Part shown: piece by piece, positions 17,107 through 26,217 of the stretch
Layout of the letters: each line of letters opens with the position of its first letter
Position numbering within the stretch: position 1 is the first letter of the stretch
DNA from: an uncultured Methanoregula sp.
GTDB lineage: Archaea > Halobacteriota > Methanomicrobia > Methanomicrobiales > Methanospirillaceae
Length of the DNA: 64,000 nucleotides
Assembly: GCF_963662735.1 (NCBI RefSeq)
Contig: NZ_OY759744.1
Location: 2,398,153-2,462,152, forward strand
Direction: 5' to 3'
Notes under the pieces: generated by a model
Seen by the model: the letters and a program-made list of their open reading frames with translations, nothing else
Database searches by the model: none
Told to the model about the DNA's origin: nothing
Translations under genes and position numbers: made by a program

Positions 17107-18600
17107 ATGAAAAATCATCGCAGGCATCTCCCGGATGTAGATCTCAGAACCATTGCGTGGCATGCAATGGAAAAATACGGGTTTGAACCCCGGTTCCCTC
17201 CACAGGTAATCGATGATGTCAATGCAATGCAGGAACGGAATTTTTCTGAAATCCCCGGGGATATACGCGATCTCCGCACGCTCCTGTGGTCATCGATAGA
17301 CAACCACGATTCACAGGATCTCGATCAGCTGGAATATGTTGAGCGTACTCCGGAAGGCGCGATTCTGGTAAGGGTTGCCATAGCTGACGTCGATTCGTAT
17401 GTCCGGAAAAATTCCCCCACCGATGAATATGCCGCCCATAACGGCACCACCGTTTATACCGGTATCATCACCTTTCCCATGCTGCCTTCACGGTTGTCCT
17501 ATGGGATCACCTCTCTCCTGCAGGAAAAAGACCGGATGGCCGTTGTCATTGAGTTTCTTGTCCACCCCGAAGGGAGGTTCTCTCCCGGGGAGGTATACCG
17601 GGCGCTGGTCCGCAACGAGGCAAAACTCGTGTATGAAAGTGTAGGCGCATGGCTGGAAGGTTCAGGCCCCCTGCCAAAAGGAGTACAGGAGACTCCGGGA
17701 CTGGAAGAACAACTGCACATCCAGAACGAGGCAACACAACTTCTGCGTAAATTCCGGCGTGACCAGGGAGCGCTTGAGTTTGAGACTATTGAGCCCGAAA
17801 TGATTATTGAGGGCGGAGAAGTCCGAGGATTAATTGCCCTGACCCCAAACCCGGCAAGGGCCCTGATCGAGGAGTTTATGGTTGCGGCAAACGGGACGAT
17901 GGTAGCCTGGCTGGGAGCTGCCGGAGTGCCGATGATCCAGCGGGTCGTAAAAACGCCCAAAAACTGGGCCGGCATTATCCTTACCGCTGCTATGCACGGC
18001 GTTACCCTGCCGGAAACGCCGGATGCAAAAGCGCTTGCGAAATTTCTCATACAGAAAAAATTTGCCGATCCACTCCATTTTCCGGACCTGTCCCTTACGG
18101 TGATAAAACTTATGGGGGCTGGTGAGTACATGATGCTCGAACCGGGTGCCACACCGGCCGGTCATTTCGCCCTTGCGATTGTCGATTACACCCATGCAAC
18201 GGCACCGAACCGGCGCTACGTGGATATCATCAACCAGCGCCAGGTAAAAGCAATCCTGATGGGAAAACCCGGCCCTTATTCCTCCACAGAACTCTTCGAC
18301 CGGGCCATATGGCTGACCGACCGGGAGAAAGCCTCAAAGAAGGTCAAACGATTTATGCGAAAGTCCGCTGCTGCCGTGCTGCTCGAAGACAGCATCGGTA
18401 AAACCTTCGACGCTCTTGTGACCGGGGCTGCAGACAAGGGGACCTACGTGAGGCTTCTTGTGCCTCCTGCCGAAGGCCGGGTCATGAAAGGAGAGCACGG
18501 CCTCCAGGTTGGCCAGAAAGTACGGGTACGGCTTATAAAAACGGATCCTTACAACGGATTCATCGATTTCGAGTGCATCAGCCGGGAAAAAATGATCTGA
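17107..18600 (+). CDS. RNB-domain ribonuclease (RNase II/R family)
   Basis: The 497-residue protein has a catalytic RNB domain from about residue 55 (SSIDNHDSQDLDQLEYVE) through RVAIADVDSYV and PMLPSRLSYGITSLL to APNRRYVDIINQRQ. A C-terminal S1-like beta domain follows (about 420-497). Family members are processive 3'-5' exoribonucleases using Mg2+. The metal cluster normally reads DxDD. Here it is DLDQ, as I recall from short RNase II-like proteins of Deinococcus and some archaea, so the fourth Asp is missing while the catalytic Asp is kept. N-terminal cold-shock domains are absent. Monocistronic. Confidence 0.9.
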   Translation: MKNHRRHLPDVDLRTIAWHAMEKYGFEPRFPPQVIDDVNAMQERNFSEIPGDIRDLRTLLWSSIDNHDSQDLDQLEYVERTPEGAILVRVAIADVDSYVRKNSPTDEYAAHNGTTVYTGIITFPMLPSRLSYGITSLLQEKDRMAVVIEFLVHPEGRFSPGEVYRALVRNEAKLVYESVGAWLEGSGPLPKGVQETPGLEEQLHIQNEATQLLRKFRRDQGALEFETIEPEMIIEGGEVRGLIALTPNPARALIEEFMVAANGTMVAWLGAAGVPMIQRVVKTPKNWAGIILTAAMHGVTLPETPDAKALAKFLIQKKFADPLHFPDLSLTVIKLMGAGEYMMLEPGATPAGHFALAIVDYTHATAPNRRYVDIINQRQVKAILMGKPGPYSSTELFDRAIWLTDREKASKKVKRFMRKSAAAVLLEDSIGKTFDALVTGAADKGTYVRLLVPPAEGRVMKGEHGLQVGQKVRVRLIKTDPYNGFIDFECISREKMI

Positions 18601-18776
18601 TATCGGGAATTCACAGCCCCCACGTAAACATCCGGATTTATTTGAACAATACCGGAGGCAATTGCTTGAGAACTATCCGCATCAGCACATTCCTGGTATT
18701 CGATCAGACAGGCTGCTCGTCCGGTATCATTGCCAATCCCGATATTTTCTGCAGCCCATTGCGGTGGAACATCCAA

Positions 18777-19064
18777 TCATGCCGCCGGTTTCACCTTCAC
18801 GGACTGCCACATCCCGATGATAAACGAAAGAAGCGCAAGCATGATGAAGCCGAATTGGGATACGTCAAGAAATGACTTCTGGAGAACCGTGGAGAAGAGG
18901 ATATTCATTGCATCGAAGATCGTGTACAGCAGGAGGAAGAACAGCCCTGCAAGGAATTCATTCCTTTTCCATTTTATTGCCAGCACGACAGCAGCAACGG
19001 CAACAATTATCTTGAGATATTCATACAGGAGAATTCCGGCATCAACGGCAACGGGTGGCATCAT
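18777..19064 (-). CDS. Small three-helix membrane protein, function unknown
   Basis: The 95-residue protein has three hydrophobic segments (about residues 17-33, 37-56 and 71-87) and short polar loops including QKSFLDVSQFG. It starts with two ATGs (19064 or 19061). No family was recognised with certainty; the size and topology resemble many uncharacterised methanogen membrane proteins. It stands alone, with its stop 176 bases from the convergent ribonuclease gene. Confidence 0.6.
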   Translation of the reverse strand: MMPPVAVDAGILLYEYLKIIVAVAAVVLAIKWKRNEFLAGLFFLLLYTIFDAMNILFSTVLQKSFLDVSQFGFIMLALLSFIIGMWQSVKVKPAA

Positions 19065-19205
19065 CAGTACCTTAGCAGGGTATTGGGAGAGGTGGTGTAT
19101 TTAATTGTTGAGAAATGACCGACCACGTATTTCTGGTTTACGTACCTGCATGACAAGGAAAAAAATCTTGCTGGTATGATGATTTTCCGGTCCAGAGTGC
19201 CAGGT

Positions 19206-19571
19206 TTACTCCCGTATCCATTCCCAGGCTTCGGCCAGTCGCTCCTTTCTGAAAAACCGGAGTTCGATCCTGATCAGGGTACTGAAAGCCTTGAACAGCG
19301 GGGTCATCCATTCGTCCCAGCTTTCGTCGATAACCATTGCCATCTTCTCGAATGCCGAGAACTTCGTCCCGAGGAGGAAATCTTCCCATGCTCCTCCGAC
19401 AGTCCATCCTTTGAAATCCTCCATGACCCACACGATCCTCATCTTCGGGTATTCCTTCAAGGCCTTCTCTATCTCGGGATCAAGATGTTCGCGGTAATCG
19501 GCTTCGGTCAGCTTCCCCCAGATCCTGAATCCGAGGATATTCCCTGAGCTCTCCGGCAGTTTTTCAATCAT
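19206..19571 (-). CDS. SpoIIAA/STAS-like protein
   Basis: The 121-residue protein matches the SpoIIAA-like group. Diagnostic parts are GFRIWGKLTEADYREHLDPEI, RIVWVMEDFKGWTVGGAWED and AMVIDESWDEWM. The fold binds lipid or protein partners in related families. The biological role in archaea is unknown. The upstream region contains TTTGAAACATAAT (19630-19642), which recurs in front of the gene at 32993-33205. Confidence 0.85.
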   Translation of the reverse strand: MIEKLPESSGNILGFRIWGKLTEADYREHLDPEIEKALKEYPKMRIVWVMEDFKGWTVGGAWEDFLLGTKFSAFEKMAMVIDESWDEWMTPLFKAFSTLIRIELRFFRKERLAEAWEWIRE

Positions 19572-19689
19572 GATTGGATCATCGTATAATTTCTCACCCG
19601 ATATTTACGATTTTGTGTAAACCGCATATTTTGAAACATAATGAACAGGGAAACGAGACGATACTATTGATAGGATACATAAAAAAAGA

Positions 19690-22110
19690 TCATGAATAAG
19701 GGTGGATCTTCCGAAACAACCGCACCTTGATCTGGTCACTGATCACGAACGCCACCAGTGCATACCCCCAGACAATAAGGGCCAGTGTCCACCCGAGGGG
19801 GGTCATGAAAACACCATAGATCGCGATGAGGGTCGCTGCCACCTGGGTAATTTCTGCGGTGCCAAAAAGGGGAAGCGACGGGAACGGGCGTTCCCAGAAA
19901 TGCTGCTGTCCGGTGCGGGCAAGGTAAATGGTCATGTGACCGGCAACGGCAAGCTTGAGGAAGATGAGCGTCTGTATGACCCCGGCATCGAGATGGAAAT
20001 ATTCCCTTGCCAGCCAGAGGAGGATAAAACTGGAGATGACCCCGAAAATCCCGAGAATCGTTGCGAGCGTGAGGATGCGGTTCATCTGCCAGCGCACGGG
20101 CTTTGGTGCAACCGGTGCGTTGTCAAACGCGATCATCATGATCGGAAGATCGTTGAGGATAGCCAGCACAACGATCATGAGTGCGGTAACCGGGTAGAAA
20201 TTTAAAAGGACAATGCAGAGGGTCAGGAAAATCAATACCCTCACGGTCTCAGCGATACGGTACACGGCATAATTTTCCATCCGCCGGAATATCTCCCGGC
20301 TCCGCTCGATTGCATCGATGATGACCGAGAGACCGGGTCTGGTCAAGACAATATCCGCAGCAGATTTTGCGGCATCGGTTGCGCCGGCAACAGCAATGCC
20401 GGCATCCGCCTCCCGGAGCGCCGGCGCATCATTCACGCCATCCCCGGTCATACCGATGATATGATCGCCTTCCTGCAGGACTTTCACGATCTGGAACTTG
20501 TCTTCCGGAAGTACCTGGGCAAATCCGTCGGAAGCCTCCAGCTGTTTCCGCACATTTTCACCATCACCGCCAATCAGGGTAGTACGGGGAATAATATTCT
20601 GGCCAAGGCCCACCTGCCCGGCTATCTCTTTTGCAATGGCGATGTGATCCCCGGTCACCATTTTCACATTCACGCCAAGTTTTTTTGCTTCCGCGATAGT
20701 CGCAGCAGAATCCTCCCGGGGTGGATCGAACAGACCTATCAGGCCAAGATACTGCCATTTCCCGGAACTGTCGGTTCGCGCTACCCCGAGCGCACGGAAT
20801 CCTTTTTCCGCAAAGCCTGTTACCCACCCGTCAAGGGTGGAGGAGAGATTTCCGTTGGTCCCTGTAAGAGAAGTGATTGCCTGCGGAGCCCCTTTGGCCA
20901 CATCAAACGTGCTGCCCGAATGGTCCCGGACCGTGGCTTTGGAGAATTTGGCTACCGGATCGAAAGGCACAAAATCCAGTGTTTCCGTGCCGGCGGTACC
21001 CGGCCCGGACGCGGACTGATCGTACCGTGAGAAGATCGCGGTATCAATGGGATCATTGCTCTCTCTTTTCGAAGCCAGTGCCGCTGTGGCAATTACGTCC
21101 TGCTCCGGAATTCCGGGGAATGTCCGGATCTCGCCAATGCTGATGGAATTCTGCGTAATGGTCCCGGTCTTGTCGGAACAGAGAATGTCCATGCCGGCCA
21201 TCTCTTCGATTGCGGAGAGCCGGCTGACAATCGCCTCTTTTTTTGCAAGGGCCACGGCACCAACGGCAAGCGTTACGGTCATTACCGCCGGAAGCGCCGC
21301 GGGAATTGCAGCTACTACAAGGATGAGGGCAAACTGGAGAGTGTTGAGGAGGGAGGCAGATCGCAGGAGGGCGACAACGACAACGATGCCTACCAGAACA
21401 ATTGCAAGGATTATGAGATAGTTCCCGATCCGCTCGACGGCAGCCTGGAAATGACTTCGCGGGGGTTTTGTCTGGACAAGCCGGGCGGTCTTCCCAAAAA
21501 ACGTATTTCCCCCGATGGTCCTGACACTCGCATCCATCTCGCCCTGGCGTGCAATGGAACCGGAGTACACCGTATCACCCGTTTTCTTTTCTACCGGCAG
21601 GGATTCGCCGGTCAGGGCCGATTCATCAACGAGGAGATATTTCCCTTCGCCAAGGATGGCATCTGCCGGTACAATATCCCCGAGACGGATATGTACGAGA
21701 TCGCCGGGCACGAGTTCACGGGCCGGGATCTCCATCCACGTCCCGTCCCGTAACACACGGGCTCCCGGGGCGAGCTGCTTTTTTAAAAGTTCGATGGCAT
21801 TTTCCGCTTTACGCTCCTGGAAAAATCCGACAACCGCATTGGTGACAAGCAGCAGGAGGATGATGGCAAAATCATCCCAGTGCGAAATAACTGCCGAAAG
21901 AATTGCAGCGGTCTCGATCATCCACGGGATCGGACCCCAGAAGTAACCAAGGAATTTGAGCAGAGGATGTTTCTTTTCTTCGGGGATGTCGTTGAAGCCG
22001 AACTGGTTCCGGAGGCGGGTTACTTCAGCACGGGTCAGACCGGTTGCAGGGCCCGGGGCCGCTGCGGGCGATTCTGCGGCCGGGTCCGGGGGTGTCGCAT
22101 TCTCTGTCAT
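19690..22110 (-). CDS. Plasma-membrane-type H+-exporting P-type ATPase
   Basis: The product has about 806 residues. The order is an N-terminal regulatory segment, TGES in the actuator domain (DESALTGESLPVEKKTGD), the phosphorylation site CSDKTGTITQN, the nucleotide-domain KGAP, the hinge MTGDGVNDAPALREADAGIA and ten membrane helices. This is the P3A class known from fungi, plants, some archaea and bacteria. It pumps protons out at the cost of ATP. ATG 22110 is preferred, since a TATA-like GATTTAAAATC at 22152-22162 would place the transcript start beyond the upstream ATG 22149. A methanogen also has an A-type ATP synthase, so this pump is probably for pH or membrane-potential control. Confidence 0.93.
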   Translation of the reverse strand: MTENATPPDPAAESPAAAPGPATGLTRAEVTRLRNQFGFNDIPEEKKHPLLKFLGYFWGPIPWMIETAAILSAVISHWDDFAIILLLLVTNAVVGFFQERKAENAIELLKKQLAPGARVLRDGTWMEIPARELVPGDLVHIRLGDIVPADAILGEGKYLLVDESALTGESLPVEKKTGDTVYSGSIARQGEMDASVRTIGGNTFFGKTARLVQTKPPRSHFQAAVERIGNYLIILAIVLVGIVVVVALLRSASLLNTLQFALILVVAAIPAALPAVMTVTLAVGAVALAKKEAIVSRLSAIEEMAGMDILCSDKTGTITQNSISIGEIRTFPGIPEQDVIATAALASKRESNDPIDTAIFSRYDQSASGPGTAGTETLDFVPFDPVAKFSKATVRDHSGSTFDVAKGAPQAITSLTGTNGNLSSTLDGWVTGFAEKGFRALGVARTDSSGKWQYLGLIGLFDPPREDSAATIAEAKKLGVNVKMVTGDHIAIAKEIAGQVGLGQNIIPRTTLIGGDGENVRKQLEASDGFAQVLPEDKFQIVKVLQEGDHIIGMTGDGVNDAPALREADAGIAVAGATDAAKSAADIVLTRPGLSVIIDAIERSREIFRRMENYAVYRIAETVRVLIFLTLCIVLLNFYPVTALMIVVLAILNDLPIMMIAFDNAPVAPKPVRWQMNRILTLATILGIFGVISSFILLWLAREYFHLDAGVIQTLIFLKLAVAGHMTIYLARTGQQHFWERPFPSLPLFGTAEITQVAATLIAIYGVFMTPLGWTLALIVWGYALVAFVISDQIKVRLFRKIHPYS

Positions 22111-22212
22111 AGGTAATGATCTCTGGTATTCCTGCCAGACCAGTTCCATGATTTTAAATCGTCCGGGAGGAAAAACCCTGATAATTCCTGGGAGAGGCCT
22201 GGATTAATACAT

Positions 22213-22418
22213 TCACCGGGCATCACGGGAGATGATTCGATTCATACATGCCAATACCTCATCCCGTCTGATTACCGGTTTGATGTTCATGCCACGCTTT
22301 TTAGCAGATTTGATGGTCCAATCGACGAAGTCCGGTGTCGTGATTTGGTTTCGGTATCCGGGTCCACGATGACTTCCGGATACATGGTTACTGCACGGTA
22401 ACGGGTGATCCCGGTCAT
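22213..22418 (-). pseudogene. Small gene interrupted by a frameshift
   Basis: An ATG at 22418 follows AAAAGGAG, a strong Shine-Dalgarno. The first frame reads MTGITRYRAVTMYPEVIVDP and then loses sense. A shifted frame continues without interruption as NQITTPDFVDWTIKSAKK, then RGMNIKPVIRRDEVLACMNR, to a TGA at 22213-22215. Joined, they would give about 68 residues of uniform, soluble, basic character. The shift lies near 22335-22355. Either the gene is broken, the read has an error, or a frameshift is used. The family is not recognised. Confidence 0.55.
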
Positions 22419-22631
22419 ATGTTCTCCTTTTATCCAGTCGTACTGATTACCAGCTGATAAACGTTTAGCTGTATTCCAGAAAATGAAAACAGGATAATTC
22501 GTCAGGATATACCGTTCCCAGCACGGAAATATACCGGGACACCGGGAATATCGATTGCCTCTTTTTAAAAAGGCCACGGGTTTTTTATGTATGGCCTGAG
22601 GCTACCGACCCGGGTAATGAGAAAAAAATAT

Positions 22632-25052
22632 TTATTTTATTCTTTCTTTTTCCAGGCGTTCTTCCATCTCAACTACTTTCAGGGTGATCTTCATCACGGA
22701 ATCCGGGTTGAGGGATATGGAATCGATACCCTCCCTGACCAGGAACTCGGCGAACTCCGGGTAGTCGCTCGGCGCCTGTCCGCAGAGCCCGGAATGACGC
22801 CCGTTCCGGTGTGCACCCTGTATCGCCATGGATACGAATTTCATCACGCCGGGATCCCGCTCATCAAAATCGTGCGCAACCAGCCCGGAGTCACGATCTA
22901 CCCCGAGTGTCAGCTGGGTCAGGTCATTCGACCCGATAGAGAACCCGTCAAACAACCTGCTGAATTCATCGACGAGGAGGATGTTGTTCGGGATCTCGCA
23001 CATGACATACACATTGAGCCCGTTCTCCCCCCGCACGAGCCCGTTCTTCGCCATCTCGGCCAGTACTTTTCCAGCCTCGTCTACCCGCCGGCAGAACGGA
23101 ATCATGATGATCAGGTTCGAAAGCCCCATCTCCTCCCGTACCCGCTTCATTGCACGGCATTCAAGCGCAAAACCCTCCCGGTATTTCTCGTCATAGTACC
23201 GCGACGCACCGCGGAAACCGAGCATCGGGTTGTCCTCCCGTGGCTCGAAATAACTCCCGCCAAGCAGGTTCGCGTATTCGTTGGTTTTGAAGTCACTCAT
23301 CCGGACAACAACCGGCTTTGGGTAAAAAGCAGCCGCGATCGTCCCGATCCCCTGCGCAAGTTTCCCGACAAAATATTCTTCCGGGTTTTCGGCCCCATAC
23401 GTGAGTTCCCCGATCTGTGCCTTCACGTTCTCATCGGTGACTTTTTCCGGGTGGACAAGCGCCATCGGGTGGATTTTGATATAATTGTTGATCACAAATT
23501 CCATCCGGGCAAGTCCGATGCCATCGTTCGGGATCATCGAGAACGCGAAAGCCTGGTCCGGCTCCCCGAGGTTCATCATAATTTTTGTTTTCGGACGCCT
23601 GAGACCAGTCAAGGAGATTTTTTCGACGTGGAACGGCAGGATGCCTTCGTACACAACACCTTCATCGCCCTCGGCACAGTTGACCGTCACGTCCTGTCCG
23701 GTCCTGATCTTTTCCGTAGCATCATTGGTCCCGACCACTGCCGGAACGCCGAGCTCCCTGCTGACAATTGCTGCATGGCAGGTCCGCCCGCCCCGGTTGG
23801 TAACGATCGCGGCAGCGGTCTTCATAACCGGTTCCCAGTCCGGGTTCGTTGTATCCGAGACCAAGATCTCCCCGGGCATGAACTCGTGGAGGCGGCTCAC
23901 ATCGGCAATCACCCGGGCCCTGCCGGATGCGATCTTCTCACCCACACTTTTTCCCTTCGCAAGCACCGGGCCCCGTTGTTCAAGATAATAGGTCTGGAGG
24001 ATATCTTTGGCATCCTGGGAGTGGACGGTTTCAGGACGTGCTTGCACGATGAACAATTCTCCGGTGATCCCGTCCTTTGCCCATTCGATATCCATCGGGA
24101 CAGGCTCGTGTGTCTTCTGCGAATAGTGGTCCTCGATCCGGAGAGCATACCGCGCCAGCACGAGGATCTCGTCGTCCGTGATACAGAAACGCCGGCTGTC
24201 CGATTCGGGGACTTCCACGTTCCTCGTGAGGACCTTCGAGGTTCCCTGCCCGTAGATCATCTTGATCTTCTTATCGCCAAGGTTTTTCCTGACAATGGCC
24301 TTGTGACCGGCCCGTGCCGTCGGCTTAAAGACATAGAACTCATCTGGGTTGACCGCTCCCTGCACAATGTTCTCGCCAAGACCGTACGAGCCGGTTATGA
24401 AGACTACGTCCCGGAACCCGGTCTCGGTGTCGAGCGTGAAGATCACTCCGCTCGAAGCCAGGTCGGAGCGGACCATCTTCATGACCCCGATTGAGAGGGC
24501 AACCTTGAAGTGATCGAACTTCTGGTCGATCCGGTAGGAAATCGCCCGGTCGGTGAACAGGGAGGCAAAGCATTTACTGCAGGCCTCACGGAGCGACTGG
24601 TACCCACGGATATTCAGGTAGGTCTCCTGCTGGCCGGCGAACGACGCGGTGGGGAGATCTTCTGCGGTAGCCGAGCTCCTGACCGCAACATCGGTATCGT
24701 GCCCGTATTCCCCACACAGTTTATCGTAGGCACTCTTTATCTCGGTCCAGAGATCATCAGGTATCCCGACACCCACAATAAGATCCCGTGCTTCTTTCCC
24801 CCGCATCGCCAGATCTTCAAGCCGGGCCTTGTCAAGCCCTGCCATGGCAGCTTTGATTTTATCGGAGACTCCGTCAGTATTCACCACGTGGCGGTACGCA
24901 TCGGCGGTTATTGCAAACCCGTTGGGAATTTTCACGCCTTCTTTTGTCAGGTCCTGGTACATCTCGCCAAGGGAAGCGTTCTTCCCCCCGACACTGGCGA
25001 CATCCTCGTTTCTGATCTCTTCAAACCACTTTATGTATTTTGCAGAACTCAT
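22632..25052 (-). CDS. ppsA: Phosphoenolpyruvate synthase
   Basis: The 806-residue PEP synthase converts pyruvate, ATP and water to PEP, AMP and phosphate. Domains in order are the ATP-grasp N-terminal domain (GGKNASLGEM, RSSATAEDLPTASFAGQQET), the phosphohistidine domain with GGRTCHAAIVSRELGVPAVV (about residues 410-430), and the PEP-utilising barrel ending with SGLCGQAPSDYPEF. GGAG precedes ATG 25052. It is the last gene of the sugar-phosphate cluster, 22 bases after gap. With no pyruvate kinase in the cluster, it links pyruvate upward to gluconeogenesis, although the reaction can run in reverse in some archaea. Confidence 0.96.
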   Translation of the reverse strand: MSSAKYIKWFEEIRNEDVASVGGKNASLGEMYQDLTKEGVKIPNGFAITADAYRHVVNTDGVSDKIKAAMAGLDKARLEDLAMRGKEARDLIVGVGIPDDLWTEIKSAYDKLCGEYGHDTDVAVRSSATAEDLPTASFAGQQETYLNIRGYQSLREACSKCFASLFTDRAISYRIDQKFDHFKVALSIGVMKMVRSDLASSGVIFTLDTETGFRDVVFITGSYGLGENIVQGAVNPDEFYVFKPTARAGHKAIVRKNLGDKKIKMIYGQGTSKVLTRNVEVPESDSRRFCITDDEILVLARYALRIEDHYSQKTHEPVPMDIEWAKDGITGELFIVQARPETVHSQDAKDILQTYYLEQRGPVLAKGKSVGEKIASGRARVIADVSRLHEFMPGEILVSDTTNPDWEPVMKTAAAIVTNRGGRTCHAAIVSRELGVPAVVGTNDATEKIRTGQDVTVNCAEGDEGVVYEGILPFHVEKISLTGLRRPKTKIMMNLGEPDQAFAFSMIPNDGIGLARMEFVINNYIKIHPMALVHPEKVTDENVKAQIGELTYGAENPEEYFVGKLAQGIGTIAAAFYPKPVVVRMSDFKTNEYANLLGGSYFEPREDNPMLGFRGASRYYDEKYREGFALECRAMKRVREEMGLSNLIIMIPFCRRVDEAGKVLAEMAKNGLVRGENGLNVYVMCEIPNNILLVDEFSRLFDGFSIGSNDLTQLTLGVDRDSGLVAHDFDERDPGVMKFVSMAIQGAHRNGRHSGLCGQAPSDYPEFAEFLVREGIDSISLNPDSVMKITLKVVEMEERLEKERIK

Positions 25053-25074
25053 ACCCAAGTCTCCGGTTGTGCTG

Positions 25075-26091
25075 TCATGAAGTTTCCATGCGGGCTGTCA
25101 TGTATGACGCAAGATCCAGCATCCGCCTCGCGTATCCCCATTCATTGTCGTACCAGGCCAGCACTTTGACAACCCGCCCGCCAAGCACAGCCGTGGACGA
25201 GGCATCGATAATAGCAGAGTGGGGGTTGTGGATGATGTCGGCAGATACCAGTTCGTCTTCACAATACTCCATAATACCATTCAGCTCGTTTGTCGCTGCG
25301 GTTTTCAGAGCGGTATTCACCTCCTGTACCGTAACCTGCCGGCCAAGATGCGCTACGATATCGGTGATCGCCCCATCCGGGACGGGGACGCGGAGTGCAA
25401 TGGCATGCATTTTTCCTTCCAGCGCCGGGATGGTCAGTACGGTCGCCTCTGCGGCACCGGTCGTGGAGGGGATAATGGATGTGGCAGCAGCACGCCCCCG
25501 CCGCTTTTTATTTGCCGATTTGTCGATGAGAGCCTGGCTCGACGTATAGGCATGGACGGTTGTCATCATCAGGTACTCGATGCCGAAGGCATCGTTGAGC
25601 ACTTTGGCAACAGGAGCAATACTGTTGGTAGTGCACGATGCATTTGAAACGATATGATGTTTTCCGGGATCAAAGGTCTCCTCGTTGACGCCCATCACGA
25701 ATGTTGCATCCGATTCGGGTGCAGGAGCACTGATAATAACCTTTGAAGCGCCGGCTTTAAGGTGTCCGGCAACGTCAGTCCGCTTCTTGAAAACGCCGGT
25801 GCATTCCAGCACGACATCAATACCGTGTTCTTTCCACGGGATGAGGGCCGGGTCCCGGCTGTTCACGATGTCAATCCGGTGTGATCCCAGGGTGAGGTAA
25901 TCCGGACCACACGATACCGGAAACGGGGCTTTGCCGTGAACCGAATCGTACTTGATCAGGTACGCGAGATCCTCCATTGAGGTCGAGGAATTGGCGGCAG
26001 TGAGCCGCAGGTTTTCCGGTGGATTTTCTATATAATGCCTGAGGACAAGCCTCCCGATTCGCCCAAGACCATTGATCGCAACATTTCTCAT
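25075..26091 (-). CDS. gap: Bacterial-type glyceraldehyde-3-phosphate dehydrogenase, GapB-like
   Basis: The 338-residue enzyme is class I (bacterial and eukaryotic) rather than the class II enzyme usual in archaea. It shows INGLGRIGRLVLR, the catalytic SNASCTTNS (Cys153) and AWYDNEWGYARRM. After the second strand, where NAD-specific enzymes have an Asp (typically AIND), this protein has AANSS. Loss of that Asp is characteristic of NADP-using GapB enzymes that work in the gluconeogenic direction. VNSRDPALIPWKEHGID also resembles GapB. GGGAGG lies before ATG 26091. Lateral origin from bacteria is likely. Confidence 0.93.
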   Translation of the reverse strand: MRNVAINGLGRIGRLVLRHYIENPPENLRLTAANSSTSMEDLAYLIKYDSVHGKAPFPVSCGPDYLTLGSHRIDIVNSRDPALIPWKEHGIDVVLECTGVFKKRTDVAGHLKAGASKVIISAPAPESDATFVMGVNEETFDPGKHHIVSNASCTTNSIAPVAKVLNDAFGIEYLMMTTVHAYTSSQALIDKSANKKRRGRAAATSIIPSTTGAAEATVLTIPALEGKMHAIALRVPVPDGAITDIVAHLGRQVTVQEVNTALKTAATNELNGIMEYCEDELVSADIIHNPHSAIIDASSTAVLGGRVVKVLAWYDNEWGYARRMLDLASYMTARMETS

Positions 26092-26142
26092 GGAACATAC
26101 CCTCCCGGTATTGCAGATATGATCCCATCCGACTGGGGTCTG

Positions 26143-26180
26143 ATATATATTGGCTTCAGAATCAGTTTTTGAAACAATGG
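26143..26180 (-). promoter_or_regulatory. Promoter region of gap
   Basis: TATATATC on the minus strand (26143-26150) would start transcription about 27 bases before the ATG at 26091. Just upstream, at 26166-26180, lies TTTTTGAAACAATGG (as read on plus). Its core TTTGAAACA also occurs before the genes at 19206-19571 and 32993-33205. Confidence 0.45.
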
Positions 26181-26217
26181 TAAAAATCAATACTGCGCTG
26201 GCAACAGTCCGCCGGGG

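Noticed and set aside
18549..18776. Small frames between the ribonuclease and the 95-aa membrane protein gene
   Set aside because: Overlapping frames on both strands without ribosome-binding sites or family resemblance.
22587..24494. Plus-strand 635-codon open frame opposite ppsA
   Set aside because: It is antisense to a clear PEP synthase with all catalytic motifs; long shadow frames are expected in GC-rich third positions.
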